64,000 bases of DNA from an uncultured Bacilli bacterium (lineage in GTDB: Bacteria > Bacillota_I > Bacilli_A > RF39 > UBA660), in contig CAKOSH010000008.1 of the NCBI GenBank assembly GCA_934102215.1, positions 32,515-96,514 of the forward strand, given 5' to 3'. A program made the translations under genes and the position numbers. The notes beneath the pieces were generated by a model. The model had not been told where the DNA came from, ran no database searches, and saw nothing but the letters and a program-made list of their open reading frames with translations. Below are positions 8,233 to 16,764 of this stretch, one piece after another (the stretch's first letter is position 1; each line of letters starts with the position of its first letter).

Positions 8233-8985
8233 TTATTTTATTTCCTTTGACTTTTGAATTTTATAAGTTACTTTCACAATTGTTTTTCTAGGTAGAAGTC
8301 TATTTGCAAATACTCCTAGTTTAATTGTGAATCCTGGAATTATAATTAATTTATTTTTTTTCATACATTTTAATGTGTACTTTACTACGTCTATACTTTT
8401 TAATGATTTTACTCCAAATTTAACATGTGCTCTATCATTAAATCCTGTATCAACTGGGCCAGGACATAAAATATGAATTTTAACTTTACTTTTATCTCTT
8501 CTTAATTCTTCATAAACTCCCATTGTCAAGTTATATACATATGATTTTGTTGCATAGTATGTTGACATAAGTGGACCTGGTTCAAATGCTGCTGATGAAG
8601 CTACATTTAATATTTCTCCTTTATCTTTTTTAACAAAATCTTGTAAGAATAATTTTGTTAAAATATGATATGTTGTTACATTTAGATCAATCATATTTAA
8701 TTCATTATCCAAGTCAGTCTTGATAAACTTTCCAAATGCCCCAAAACCAGCATTATTTATTAATAAGTCAATTTTTCCTTGATATTTGTTATATAATTTA
8801 TACACATTTTCCCTTACACTTAAATCCATAACTTCTATGTAAACCAATGTCTTTAATTCTCTTGATAATTTTTCTAATTTTTCTTTTGATCTTGCAACAA
8901 GTACTAAATCATACCCTTGCTTTGATAATTCCTTTGCAAAATCCTTTCCAATACCATTTGATGCTCCTGTAATTAATGCTAACAT
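8233..8985 (-). CDS. Short-chain dehydrogenase/reductase
   Basis: A 250-residue classical SDR: cofactor motif TGASNGIG near residues 6-13, an Arg at the second strand end (LVARSKEKLEKL, usually NADP preference), NNAGFGAFG, catalytic Ser in ASSAAFEPG and Y-x3-K (YYATKSYVYNLT). GPVDTGF follows the active site. The substrate is not predictable. The C-terminus is basic and resembles the DltE/YqjQ-type group. TAGGGTGA precedes the ATG. Confidence 0.88.
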   Translation of the reverse strand: MLALITGASNGIGKDFAKELSKQGYDLVLVARSKEKLEKLSRELKTLVYIEVMDLSVRENVYKLYNKYQGKIDLLINNAGFGAFGKFIKTDLDNELNMIDLNVTTYHILTKLFLQDFVKKDKGEILNVASSAAFEPGPLMSTYYATKSYVYNLTMGVYEELRRDKSKVKIHILCPGPVDTGFNDRAHVKFGVKSLKSIDVVKYTLKCMKKNKLIIIPGFTIKLGVFANRLLPRKTIVKVTYKIQKSKEIK

Positions 8986-9031
8986 TTTATCACCCTACTT
9001 ATTATTTTATCACACATTTAAAAATATAAAA

Positions 9032-9058
9032 AGAAGAAGTTATTTTGCAACTTCTTCT
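9032..9058 (-). terminator. Terminator after rny
   Basis: AGAAGAAGTT and AACTTCTTCT pair around a 7-base loop, followed on the minus strand by TTTTTAT. The 5' arm encodes the last residues of RNase Y, so stop codon and terminator overlap. Confidence 0.7.
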
Positions 9059-10593
9059 GCTCTTGTTTCTCTAATTACAACAACCTTGATTGTACCAGGG
9101 TATTGCATTGTTTCTTCAATTTTATCTTTTATTTCTCTTGCAACTTTGTAACTAGATAGGTCATCAATTTGATCAGGCTTTACGATAACTCTTAATTCTC
9201 TACCTGCTTGCATTGCAAATGTTTTCTCAACACCTTCAATGCTATTTCCTATTGTTTCTAGTTCTTCAAGTCTCTTAACGTAATTTTCTAAAGAGTCATT
9301 TCTCGCACCTGGTCTTGCGGCGCTAAGTGCATCAGCAATTGCTACTAATTCTGAAATAATGTATTCAGCTTTTTTGTCGCCATGATGTGATTCAATTGCA
9401 TTAATAACAACTTTATCCTCGCCATGCTTTTTAGCTATATCCGCTCCTATTTCAACGTGACTTCCTTCAACTTCAAAATCAATTGCTTTTCCTATATCAT
9501 GTAGAAGGCCTGCTCTTTTCGCTAATGAAACATTTTCACCTAGTTCGCTAGCCATAAGACCTGCTAAATGTGCAACTTCTTTGCTATGAGCAAGTGCATC
9601 TTGACCATAACTTGTTCTAAATGCAAGTTTTCCAACTAACTCTACAATTTCAGGGTCAACCTTTGAAATACCTAATTCAAATAGAGCTTCTTCACCTTTT
9701 TCTTTAATAATTTTCTTGTAATCTTCGCAAACTTTATCATAAAGTTCTTCGATTCTTGCAGGATGAATTCTTCCATCTTTGATTAGTGTTTCAAGTGTAA
9801 CCTTTGCTATTTCACGTCTTAATGGGTCAAATGAAGATAATACTATTACTTCTGGAGTGTCATCAATTATTAAATCTACTCCTGTTACAGCCTCGATTGT
9901 TCTTATATTTCTTCCTTCTCTACCAATGATTCTTCCTTTCATTTCGTCGTTAGGAAGTTCGACTGTACTTACAGTCTGTTCACTCGTAACATCACTTGAA
10001 TACCTTTGCATGCTTGAAACAATCATTTCTTTTGCTTTTCTATCTGCTTCAAGTTTTGCTTCATCTTCTCTTTCTTTTAAATAAACAGCGATTTCTCTGT
10101 TCATTTCTTCTTCTACTTTTTTAAGTACCATTTCTCTAGCTTTTTCTTTAGAAAAACCAGATATTTTTTCTAAAAGAGCGATTTGCTCCTTTATTATACT
10201 CTCCATTTTTGCATCTTTTTCTTGAATTTCTTTTTGCTTAGCTAATAAATCTTTGTCTTTTAGTTCAAGGTTTTTTTCTCTTTCTGTTAATAATTCATCT
10301 CTTTTGTCTAAACTCTTTTCCCTATTGTCAATTCTTTGATTAAGTTCATTTAGTTCTTTCTTTTTTTCCTTAATCTCTGTGTCAGTTTGATTTTTTAATT
10401 TATAGCTTTCTTCTTTTAATTCTAAAACGCCATCTCTTTTAGCTTTTTCAGCTTCTTTTTTGGCATCCTGAATTATTTTTTCAGCTTCCTTTTGTGCTGC
10501 ACTTACTTTTAACTTATTTATAAGTATCATAATGAATGCACCAACAAATAATCCAACTACTACAAGCAAAATGGAGAAGACTACATCGTTCAT
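9040..10593 (-). CDS. rny: Ribonuclease Y
   Basis: A 517-residue endoribonuclease that starts bulk mRNA decay at the membrane. Order: one N-terminal membrane segment (about 4-25), a long charged coiled coil (about 35-200), a KH domain with GRIIGREGRNIRTIE near 221, and an HD domain with LLHDIGKAID near 363 and SHHGDKKAEY. Length matches the Bacillus enzyme (520). I use the ATG at 10593 after GGAGGAAAG; an upstream in-frame ATG (10608) contains that ribosome binding site. Confidence 0.96.
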   Translation of the reverse strand: MNDVVFSILLVVVGLFVGAFIMILINKLKVSAAQKEAEKIIQDAKKEAEKAKRDGVLELKEESYKLKNQTDTEIKEKKKELNELNQRIDNREKSLDKRDELLTEREKNLELKDKDLLAKQKEIQEKDAKMESIIKEQIALLEKISGFSKEKAREMVLKKVEEEMNREIAVYLKEREDEAKLEADRKAKEMIVSSMQRYSSDVTSEQTVSTVELPNDEMKGRIIGREGRNIRTIEAVTGVDLIIDDTPEVIVLSSFDPLRREIAKVTLETLIKDGRIHPARIEELYDKVCEDYKKIIKEKGEEALFELGISKVDPEIVELVGKLAFRTSYGQDALAHSKEVAHLAGLMASELGENVSLAKRAGLLHDIGKAIDFEVEGSHVEIGADIAKKHGEDKVVINAIESHHGDKKAEYIISELVAIADALSAARPGARNDSLENYVKRLEELETIGNSIEGVEKTFAMQAGRELRVIVKPDQIDDLSSYKVAREIKDKIEETMQYPGTIKVVVIRETRAEEVAK

Positions 10594-10618
10594 ATATCTT
10601 TCCTCCATTACTTCTTTC

Positions 10619-10637
10619 TAGAAGTTATACTAACTTC
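10619..10637 (-). repeat. Inverted repeat in the rny 5' leader
   Basis: AGAAGTTA and TAACTTCT are separated by three bases between the rny promoter and its ribosome binding site. It can form a short hairpin in the leader and might influence message stability or RNase Y autoregulation. The function is inferred. Confidence 0.45.
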
Positions 10638-10644
10638 TAATAAT

Positions 10645-10673
10645 ATTGTAAAGTTTTATAGGGCACTTGTCAA
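10645..10673 (-). promoter_or_regulatory. Promoter of rny
   Basis: Minus strand TTGACA (10668-10673), 17-base spacer, TACAAT (10645-10650), about 50 bases before the rny ATG. Confidence 0.75.
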
Positions 10674-10815
10674 TAAATAATTTTTTACCATGATTATTTT
10701 ATGGACAATTAATAATTTCATATTCATCACCTAAAGGTTTAAAACATTTTTAATATATTATTCTTATTATTAACGATTATCTATAAACAGTTTATCTTTA
10801 TATTTTATCAAATTA

Positions 10816-10846
10816 AAAATGTATTTCTTTTTTTGAAATACATTTT
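10816..10846 (-). terminator. Terminator after the first D,D-carboxypeptidase gene
   Basis: AAAATGTATTTC and GAAATACATTTT form a 12-bp stem with a 7-base loop; the minus strand continues TTAATTT. The 278-bp gap to rny holds this hairpin, the rny promoter and its leader hairpin, and nothing else that I can see. Confidence 0.75.
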
Positions 10847-10871
10847 ACGATTATTATTTTAATATTCTATT

Positions 10872-12110
10872 TTAATGATTATGTCTTCTTTTAATTCTTC
10901 TTTTCTTTTTAATACTTAATTGTATAATTCTAAAAATAACAAATAATATAAATGCGAGTAATAGTATCAATAGCAAATTATTCCATAAAAATGAAAAAAT
11001 ACTAAAAGTTAATCCACCTGCATAAATCAAATCAAAAGTATCAAGTTTTTCATTATTGTAAATTATGTCAACTGTACCCAAAATTGTACCTTTTTTAGTA
11101 AAGTATGATATTTCATCAACGCCATTATAATTGTACTTTACTTTGTCTTTTCTAAAATCATTTTTTAAATATTTTTTTATTTGCGTATTGGCAGGAATAG
11201 ATAACTCTTTTTCGGCTGCATTTTTGGTTTTTAATTTAGTTATTACATCATTATTGTCGACTACTATTTTGTACGAATAATTTTTCGAATAATAAGTGTA
11301 TGTTTCAAGTGCATCCTCAATATGAGGAGCTTTTTTTGACTTATCTGCATTTAATGTTACTAAAAGATAATTAACTCCATCTATAGTTGCAGTTGTTGCT
11401 AAACAATATCCAGCTGCATTTATAAATCCTGTTTTTCCACCTTTAATATATGATATATCCTTATTTCCAATTCTTGAACTGTAATTTTCTATAGTACTTT
11501 TTACTGTTTTTCCATTGGTAAATGTATAGTTTTTTGTTTCAAAGACTTCTTTAAATTTTTTATTTTTTAGAGCGTATTTTAAAATTTGGGCAACATCATA
11601 TGCAGTGCTATAATTATTTTTATCATATAGTCCTGTTACATTTGAAAAATGTGTATGCGCTAGATTCAATTCTTTGACTTTTTGATTCATTAGTTCAATA
11701 AATTTATCATAATCTTTTGAAATTGACAATGCTAAAGCATTTACAGCATCGGCACCACTAGGCAAAATTGCTCCATATAATAAATCATTATAAGTAACTT
11801 TTTCGCCTGCTTTAAATCCAGCAACTGATACATCCCATGCAATATCTTTAAACATATCTTTTGTAATCGTAATTTTTTCATTGTAATCACTTATGTTTTC
11901 AATTGCAACAATTGTTGTCATCATTTTGGTTAAACTTGCTATATATGTTTCTTTATTTTCATCTTTGCTTAATAAAATTTTATCATCATTAAGATTGTAT
12001 AATATATATTTATCGCTATTTAAATTTAATGTTTCACCATTTATTCTAATTATCAATATAAAAAATAAAATGAGGTAAACCAAAAAATATTTAGTTATTC
12101 TTTTTAGCAT
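10872..12110 (-). CDS. D-alanyl-D-alanine carboxypeptidase (peptidase S11, PBP5/DacA-like)
   Basis: A 412-residue penicillin-binding protein that trims the terminal D-Ala from peptidoglycan stems outside the membrane. Signal or anchor segment at about 7-24, then the active-site tetrad S59-L-T-K62, S118-G-A (SxN position, Ala instead of Asn, seen in some members), and K226-T-G in KGGKTGFINAAG. A second domain follows, and the protein ends with a C-terminal membrane segment (about 375-397) and a very basic tail. The start overlaps the PH-domain gene upstream by 20 bp. A second S11 gene lies at 21646-22656. Confidence 0.92.
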   Translation of the reverse strand: MLKRITKYFLVYLILFFILIIRINGETLNLNSDKYILYNLNDDKILLSKDENKETYIASLTKMMTTIVAIENISDYNEKITITKDMFKDIAWDVSVAGFKAGEKVTYNDLLYGAILPSGADAVNALALSISKDYDKFIELMNQKVKELNLAHTHFSNVTGLYDKNNYSTAYDVAQILKYALKNKKFKEVFETKNYTFTNGKTVKSTIENYSSRIGNKDISYIKGGKTGFINAAGYCLATTATIDGVNYLLVTLNADKSKKAPHIEDALETYTYYSKNYSYKIVVDNNDVITKLKTKNAAEKELSIPANTQIKKYLKNDFRKDKVKYNYNGVDEISYFTKKGTILGTVDIIYNNEKLDTFDLIYAGGLTFSIFSFLWNNLLLILLLAFILFVIFRIIQLSIKKKRRIKRRHNH

Positions 12111-12531
12111 ATTTTTGTTTCTCTTTCATCATAAATTTTGATATGATATTTTCTATTTCAATTGCTCCTCGTGGGTCTAGGTTCGAAATGTAAACATTCT
12201 CTTTTACCGTATCTATTTCAATGTCACTCCAAATAATATTTTTTTTAACTTTTAAATCATTATATAAGTCAGGAGTTATTGTTGTAAAATAGTATCCCCA
12301 CAACACTCTTTTTTGCCCTATTAATATTCTTTGATTAGTCAATGCCACAACGCAACTGTTAATTATATTAAAAGAACTTACGTTATTTTGACCGCAAAAT
12401 GCATATGTTACTTCTTCATCTTCATTTAAATGTAAGTCAATAACTTTTGCATGTTTTTTTGTCCTAAATGCAACTGTTTTTGGAAATTTTTTCTTAAATT
12501 CATATACAAATTTATATGTACGTTTTTTCAT
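12091..12531 (-). CDS. PH-like domain protein (YokE type)
   Basis: A 146-residue soluble protein, basic at the start, with the bacterial PH pattern: LNEDEEVTYAFCGQN, then a strand region with VVALTNQRILIGQK followed by the tail strand that includes IWSDIEIDTVKENV. The 'T-N-Q-R-(I/L)-L' signature is typical of bPH/YokE domains. Role unknown; it probably works near the membrane. AGGTGG precedes the ATG; overlaps the carboxypeptidase gene. Confidence 0.7.
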   Translation of the reverse strand: MKKRTYKFVYEFKKKFPKTVAFRTKKHAKVIDLHLNEDEEVTYAFCGQNNVSSFNIINSCVVALTNQRILIGQKRVLWGYYFTTITPDLYNDLKVKKNIIWSDIEIDTVKENVYISNLDPRGAIEIENIISKFMMKEKQKYAKKNN

Positions 12532-12635
12532 ATCTTACCACCTGTCACCATTTTACTCTATTTTATTTTTAAATACAACACTTTATATTTTTTATATTAG
12601 GTTAATAATTTTTTATAATTTGTGTGAACGCATTA

Positions 12636-13184
12636 TTATATTGTTTGAATTATATTTTTAATTATTAAATTTATTGATTCAATTACATAGTTATAATTAT
12701 TTTTGTTTATTTCATTTATAATTTCACCTGTATCAATATTTATTCTTTTTAGTATTTCTTCATTTAATTTTGCATTGTCATAAACTAGCATTATTGATTT
12801 TATACTTTCTATAAAATTTGAAGCAATTTTTATGTTTAACATAGACTTATTCTTTTCGTTTATTTTATTAACAAACGAAAGTGTTGATTTTTTTATTACA
12901 TCAGTTGAGCATTTATTATTTACGTATTCTTGTATAATTTCTTCATATTTTTTTAGCATATATCTATATTTATTTATTATTTCAAAATTTATATCAATCA
13001 TATTGTTTACTAAATTTTCTTCTAACTTTCTAGAAATGATAGTGCTATTTACAACAATTTTATATTTTTGAAAAATATGCATAATTCTTGTCGATAATCT
13101 ATTTTGAAATCCAATTGTTAAAAAATTATTTTCTTTTATTACTTTGTCTGAATTTTCGTTAACTTCTTTTATTACACTTTTCAT
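12636..13184 (-). CDS. Hypothetical helical protein, 182 aa
   Basis: An Asn/Ile/Lys-rich protein predicted to be almost wholly alpha-helical, without signal peptide or membrane segment. No clear Shine-Dalgarno before the ATG. I recognise no family. It stands alone between the PH-domain gene and the divergent MvaI-like nuclease. Confidence 0.5.
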   Translation of the reverse strand: MKSVIKEVNENSDKVIKENNFLTIGFQNRLSTRIMHIFQKYKIVVNSTIISRKLEENLVNNMIDINFEIINKYRYMLKKYEEIIQEYVNNKCSTDVIKKSTLSFVNKINEKNKSMLNIKIASNFIESIKSIMLVYDNAKLNEEILKRINIDTGEIINEINKNNYNYVIESINLIIKNIIQTI

Positions 13185-13330
13185 ATACTATATTTTATCA
13201 TTATTGTATCTTTTTTAATAGTGTTATTCTTTGACTTATTTAATTTTATTTACATCACATTTACATTTTTGCATTTTTTGAAGTGTTTTGCAACTTTATC
13301 GCAAATAATAATATTAGGAGGAAAGAAAAT

Positions 13331-14104
13331 ATGTTAGAAAAAATTAATTATTTAAAAACTCAATTCGAAAATGTAAAGGCATTAGGATATATTAAATGTG
13401 AGTACAAAGACTTAGGAGGACCAGGAAGAATGCTTGAAAAATTATTAATTAATAAAACACCAGACAGTTCAAGAGAAGCAGATTTTGATGGAATAGAACT
13501 TAAAACTATATGTGATAATAGTAAATATAGATTAACATTATTTAGTTTAATTCCCAATGTTGGTAATTATGATTTTAAAGAAAAAATGCAGTACTTTTTA
13601 AACTTTTCTAATGCTTCATGTAGGAATAATTGCAATAGTAATGCAAAAAGTATTATTGAAATGCCACATTTTTATTTAACTCTTTTTGGCAAGCGTGTTT
13701 CTTATTTATATGGTACTTATAAATTTTATTTAACATTTGATGATAAAAACAAGATACTTTATCTTAACTGGAAAAACATTTTAACTGGATATGTAGATAA
13801 AAGTATTTATTGGGAATATTCAAAAATCATTTCAACATTCAGTAAGAAGTTAAAATATCTTTCTTTAGTTAGATATAGCAAGTATTTAAAAAATAGCTTT
13901 ATTTTTTGTAGATACCATTCTATTGAATTTTATGAAAATATTGATGAAAATTTAGTTATGGACTTATTAAAAAAAGGTATAATTTCTATTTCTTTCAATA
14001 TTAGTTCAAAATATGATAGTATTGAAAATAATTTATTTTATTATCATGGTACTAGATTCGAAATTAATGCTGAAAATTTATGTTTTTTATATAAAAAATT
14101 GTAA
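13331..14104 (+). CDS. MvaI/BcnI-like restriction endonuclease domain protein (orphan)
   Basis: A 257-residue protein with an N-terminal PD-(D/E)xK nuclease core as in the MvaI/BcnI family: LGGPGRMLEKLL (helix with E36), then D53-G-I-E56-L-K58 and LTLFSLIPN. MvaI/BcnI enzymes cut DNA as monomers and are structurally close to MutH. The C-terminal half is unrecognised and Tyr/Lys/Ile-rich. The ATG at 13331 follows AGGAGG by 9 bases. No methyltransferase is nearby, so it is either a solitary nuclease, a repair enzyme or a remnant of a restriction system. It ends 84 bp from the convergent tRNA operon. Confidence 0.68.
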   Translation: MLEKINYLKTQFENVKALGYIKCEYKDLGGPGRMLEKLLINKTPDSSREADFDGIELKTICDNSKYRLTLFSLIPNVGNYDFKEKMQYFLNFSNASCRNNCNSNAKSIIEMPHFYLTLFGKRVSYLYGTYKFYLTFDDKNKILYLNWKNILTGYVDKSIYWEYSKIISTFSKKLKYLSLVRYSKYLKNSFIFCRYHSIEFYENIDENLVMDLLKKGIISISFNISSKYDSIENNLFYYHGTRFEINAENLCFLYKKL

Positions 14105-14109
14105 TATAA

Positions 14110-14138
14110 AAAAGTCTTAAAAAATTTTTAAGACTTTT
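14110..14138. terminator. Bidirectional terminator after the MvaI-like gene
   Basis: GTCTTAAAAA and TTTTTAAGAC form the core stem, flanked by A-run and T-run on either strand, directly after the stop at 14104. Confidence 0.65.
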
Positions 14139-14154
14139 ATAATTAGATGTCAAA

Positions 14155-14175
14155 TAAAAACTCCTAAAATAGGAG
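14155..14175 (-). terminator. Terminator of the tRNA operon
   Basis: On the minus strand CTCCTA and TAGGAG pair around three bases and are followed by TTTTTATTT. It lies 12 bp past the last tRNA. Confidence 0.8.
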
Positions 14176-14187
14176 CTCATAATCCAA

Positions 14188-14264
14188 TGGTCGGGAAGAC
14201 AGGATTTGAACCTGCAACCCCTTGGTCCCAAACCAAATGCTCTACCAAGTTGAGCCACTTCCCG
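14188..14264 (-). tRNA. tRNA-Pro (UGG)
   Basis: 77 nt with encoded CCA. Acceptor CGGGAAG/CTTCCCG; anticodon loop TTTGGGA between TTTGG and CCAAG gives anticodon UGG. T-loop GTTCAAATC. Last gene of the 12-tRNA operon. Confidence 0.97.
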
Positions 14265-14270
14265 ATTTAA

Positions 14271-14347
14271 TGGTGCGCCCAATAGGAGTCGAACCCATAA
14301 CCTTTTGATCCGTAGTCAAATGCTCTATCCAATTGAGCTATGAGCGC
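14271..14347 (-). tRNA. tRNA-Arg (ACG)
   Basis: 77 nt with encoded CCA. Acceptor GCGCTCA/TGGGCGC; anticodon loop CTACGGA, anticodon ACG, which needs TadA editing to inosine. T-loop GTTCGACTC. Confidence 0.97.
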
Positions 14348-14412
14348 GTTTAAAATCCCGTCGGAATCGCTTTACAACATGTTTGTTGCATTTGTAATCT
14401 GTTTTAACAAAA

Positions 14413-14488
14413 TGGTGGCTTCAGTTGGAATCGAACCAACGACACCAAGATTTTCAGTCTTGTGCTCTGCCAACTGAGCTATGAAGCC
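14413..14488 (-). tRNA. tRNA-Phe (GAA)
   Basis: 76 nt with encoded CCA. Acceptor GGCTTCA/TGAAGCC; anticodon loop CTGAAAA between CAAGA and TCTTG. The 65-bp spacer to tRNA-Arg is longer than its neighbours and holds an inverted partial copy of the tRNA-Asp 3' end. Confidence 0.97.
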
Positions 14489-14491
14489 ATA

Positions 14492-14567
14492 TGGCGGTTC
14501 CGACGGGACTTGAACCCGCGATCCCTCGCGTGACAGGCGAGTGTGATAACCACTACACCACGGAACC
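14492..14567 (-). tRNA. tRNA-Asp (GUC)
   Basis: 76 nt with encoded CCA. Acceptor GGTTCCG/CGGAACC, discriminator G, anticodon loop CTGTCAC between CTCGC and GCGAG. Confidence 0.97.
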
Positions 14568-14569
14568 AA

Positions 14570-14646
<77 letters not shown>

Positions 14647-14691
14647 ATAACAATTTTTCATCGCTTTTTTAATTTTTGATGATTATTTAAG

Positions 14692-14784
14692 TGGCGGAGG
14701 AAAAGGGATTCGAACCCCTGCGCCGATTTCTCGACCTCCCGGTTTTCAAGACCGGTCCCTTCAACCAGACTTGGGTATTCCTCC
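14692..14784 (-). tRNA. tRNA-Ser (UGA)
   Basis: 93 nt with a long variable arm and encoded CCA. Acceptor GGAGGAA/TTCCTCC; anticodon loop CTTGAAA between CCGGT and ACCGG. Confidence 0.96.
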
Positions 14785-14793
14785 TTATTCAAA

Positions 14794-14882
14794 TGGTGCC
14801 TCAGATCGGACTTGAACCGATATGAGCTTTTACACTCGCAGGATTTTAAGTCCTGTGCGTCTACCTATTCCGCCACTGAGGC
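14794..14882 (-). tRNA. tRNA-Leu (UAA)
   Basis: 89 nt with a long variable arm and encoded CCA. Acceptor GCCTCAG/CTGAGGC; anticodon loop CTTAAAA between CAGGA and TCCTG. Confidence 0.96.
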
Positions 14883-14890
14883 ACAATATA

Positions 14891-14966
14891 TGGTGTCTCG
14901 CTGGGGATTCGAACCCCAGACCCCTTGATTAAAAGTCAAGTGCTCTACCGGCTGAGCTAGCGAGAC
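14891..14966 (-). tRNA. tRNA-Lys (UUU)
   Basis: 76 nt with encoded CCA. Acceptor GTCTCGC/GCGAGAC; anticodon loop CTTTTAA between CTTGA and TCAAG. Confidence 0.97.
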
Positions 14967-14978
14967 ATATAACAAATT

Positions 14979-15054
14979 TGGTTGCCTCGGCTGGATTCGA
15001 ACCAGCGGAATGCAAGAGTCAAAGTCTTGTGCCTTACCACTTGGCTACGAGGCA
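14979..15054 (-). tRNA. tRNA-Gln (UUG)
   Basis: 76 nt with encoded CCA. Acceptor TGCCTCG/CGAGGCA; anticodon loop CTTTGAC between CAAGA and TCTTG. Confidence 0.97.
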
Positions 15055-15064
15055 AAATTACAAG

Positions 15065-15148
15065 TGGTGGAGAGAGGTGGATTCGAACCACCGAACCCGA
15101 AGGAACAGATTTACAGTCTGCCGCGTTTAGCCTCTTCGCTATCTCTCC
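15065..15148 (-). tRNA. tRNA-Tyr (GUA)
   Basis: 84 nt with a long variable arm and encoded CCA. Acceptor GGAGAGA/TCTCTCC; anticodon loop CTGTAAA between GCAGA and TCTGT. Confidence 0.96.
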
Positions 15149-15151
15149 ATA

Positions 15152-15227
<76 letters not shown>

Positions 15228-15233
15228 AAATCA

Positions 15234-15310
15234 TGGTGGGCGATGAGAGACTCGAACTCCCGACCCCCTGCTTGTAAGGCAGATGCTCTAACCAACTGAG
15301 CTAATCGCCC
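15234..15310 (-). tRNA. tRNA-Val (UAC)
   Basis: 77 nt with encoded CCA. Acceptor GGGCGAT/ATCGCCC; anticodon loop CTTACAA between TCTGC and GCAGG. First gene of the operon. Confidence 0.97.
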
Positions 15311-15335
15311 ATAATTTTCCTTGCTGACGCATATA

Positions 15336-15364
15336 AATATATCATTTATTGAATTGGTTGTCAA
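15336..15364 (-). promoter_or_regulatory. Promoter of the tRNA operon
   Basis: Minus strand TTGACA (15359-15364), 17-base spacer, TATATT (15336-15341), followed by the GC-richer stretch GCGTCAGC before the first tRNA. It lies just past the stop of the S1-domain gene. Confidence 0.85.
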
Positions 15365-15370
15365 GTGATA

Positions 15371-15724
15371 TTATTGCTTTTTTTCTAATTCTTTTGTTTT
15401 TTTATTAATCCACAATGGTAATTGCTTAAAAAGCGGTTCAAATCCTAGTTTTGTTTCCTTTATTTTTTTTATTGGCTTTTTTTGATACTTAATTTTTTTT
15501 AATGATAATTTCACTTGCAATTTATCTTCATCTATTGATATTACTTTTACTTTTATTAAATCACCTATTTTAAATTTTTTTTCCAAATCAACTATATATT
15601 TATTAGAAACCTCTGATATATGAATCATTCCTGTATAATGATCTTGTAAGCTAACAAAAACGCCATATTTTGTTACTCCTGTAATTTGTCCCTCAACTAT
15701 TTTATTTACTTCTATTTTGTCCAT
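15371..15724 (-). CDS. S1 RNA-binding domain protein (CvfD/YugI-like)
   Basis: A 117-residue protein with one S1 domain at about 5-75 (VNKIVEGQITGVTKYGVFVS, then YTGMIHISEVSNKY and VKVKVISID), followed by a basic tail. This is the architecture of general stress protein 13/CvfD, a ribosome-associated RNA-binding regulator in Firmicutes. ATG at 15724 follows GAAGTGAT; the in-frame GTG at 15733 is part of that site. Confidence 0.85.
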   Translation of the reverse strand: MDKIEVNKIVEGQITGVTKYGVFVSLQDHYTGMIHISEVSNKYIVDLEKKFKIGDLIKVKVISIDEDKLQVKLSLKKIKYQKKPIKKIKETKLGFEPLFKQLPLWINKKTKELEKKQ

Positions 15725-15808
15725 TTTTATCACTTCAAGAATATTATATCATGATTAGTATATATTGTAAATTTATAAAATTACCACTAACAAATTGCTT
15801 TTTTGAAA

Positions 15809-16693
15809 CTACAAGCATATATTAATCCAGTATAAATCTGATATTCCATTTAAATTTTCTTTTTTTCTTATATATATATAATTCATTAATTCTAAAAAAA
15901 TATTATTATTAATAATATATTTATTTAAACAGGCTTCTTTTTTTATTTCTTTTATAATTTTCATAACGTCATTTAAATAATAATTTGGATATAACAAATA
16001 ACAATATAATAGTCCAATGTCTATTTTTTCGTCGTTTATAATTTTTTCAATTTCCTCATAATTGATTGTTCCCTTATATATATTGTACTTTATATAATTG
16101 CTTATACTTTTTTCTTTGCAAATGTATTCGAAATTTAATGGATTATTTAATTCTTCATAATTATACCTATCTATGTCATCAATATTTGCTTTTAATTCTA
16201 ATTTGCCTTTTTCATGGCTTTTTTTAAGCAATTGCGCACAATTTTCAGCTACTCCTATGAAGTAGTCAACCGTTTTTTGAATCAATGTATATTCCTTGTT
16301 AAATTCAATAATTTTTTCTTCTATTTCATCAATATTTTTTTCTTCTAGATTACTAATATTATTTTCTATATCACCAGTAATATTATTTTCTTCTAAATTA
16401 TCAATTGTTATTTTTTTGTTAATTACATTAATTTTTAAAAGTACATAATTATTATTCTTATATTTTGTTATAAATTCATCTTTTTTATTTTTCAATACTG
16501 TACTTATATTTTTATTCAGATTTGTAAAATATTTTACTATTATTTTTATGTTTTTTTCTTTTTCATTCAATTGTGAATTATTTACTCTATTTATTGTTAC
16601 TTTAGTATCATCTATAAAAAAATATATATTTCCTTTTTTACTATATATTTTATCAGGAAATAAATCATAATACTGACTCAGCATATTTTTCAT
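15809..16693 (-). CDS. Uncharacterised protein, possibly a divergent YutH/CotS-type spore coat kinase-like protein
   Basis: A 294-residue soluble protein. N-terminal strands (KIYSKKGNIYFFIDDTKVTI) are followed by helices, then NNNYVLLKINVINKK, a helical middle and a C-terminal stretch LLYCYLLYPNYYLND. That last motif and the weak strand pattern recall the YutH/CotS family of kinase-like coat proteins, but no kinase catalytic motif is seen and the match is only by eye. The ATG at 16693 follows GGAGTGGG; an in-frame ATG at 16750 would run into the terminator hairpin. Confidence 0.45.
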   Translation of the reverse strand: MKNMLSQYYDLFPDKIYSKKGNIYFFIDDTKVTINRVNNSQLNEKEKNIKIIVKYFTNLNKNISTVLKNKKDEFITKYKNNNYVLLKINVINKKITIDNLEENNITGDIENNISNLEEKNIDEIEEKIIEFNKEYTLIQKTVDYFIGVAENCAQLLKKSHEKGKLELKANIDDIDRYNYEELNNPLNFEYICKEKSISNYIKYNIYKGTINYEEIEKIINDEKIDIGLLYCYLLYPNYYLNDVMKIIKEIKKEACLNKYIINNNIFLELMNYIYIRKKENLNGISDLYWINICL

Positions 16694-16726
16694 TCTAAAC
16701 CCACTCCATAATAATTTTATGCACAT

Positions 16727-16761
16727 AAAAAACAATAATGTATTTTTCATTATTGTTTTTT
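16727..16761. terminator. Bidirectional terminator after the Gln/Pro-rich gene
   Basis: AAAAAACAATAATG and CATTATTGTTTTTT form a 14-bp stem with a 7-base loop. On the minus strand it follows the gene at 16765-17631 and precedes the 15809-16693 gene. Confidence 0.75.
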
Positions 16762-16764
16762 GTT

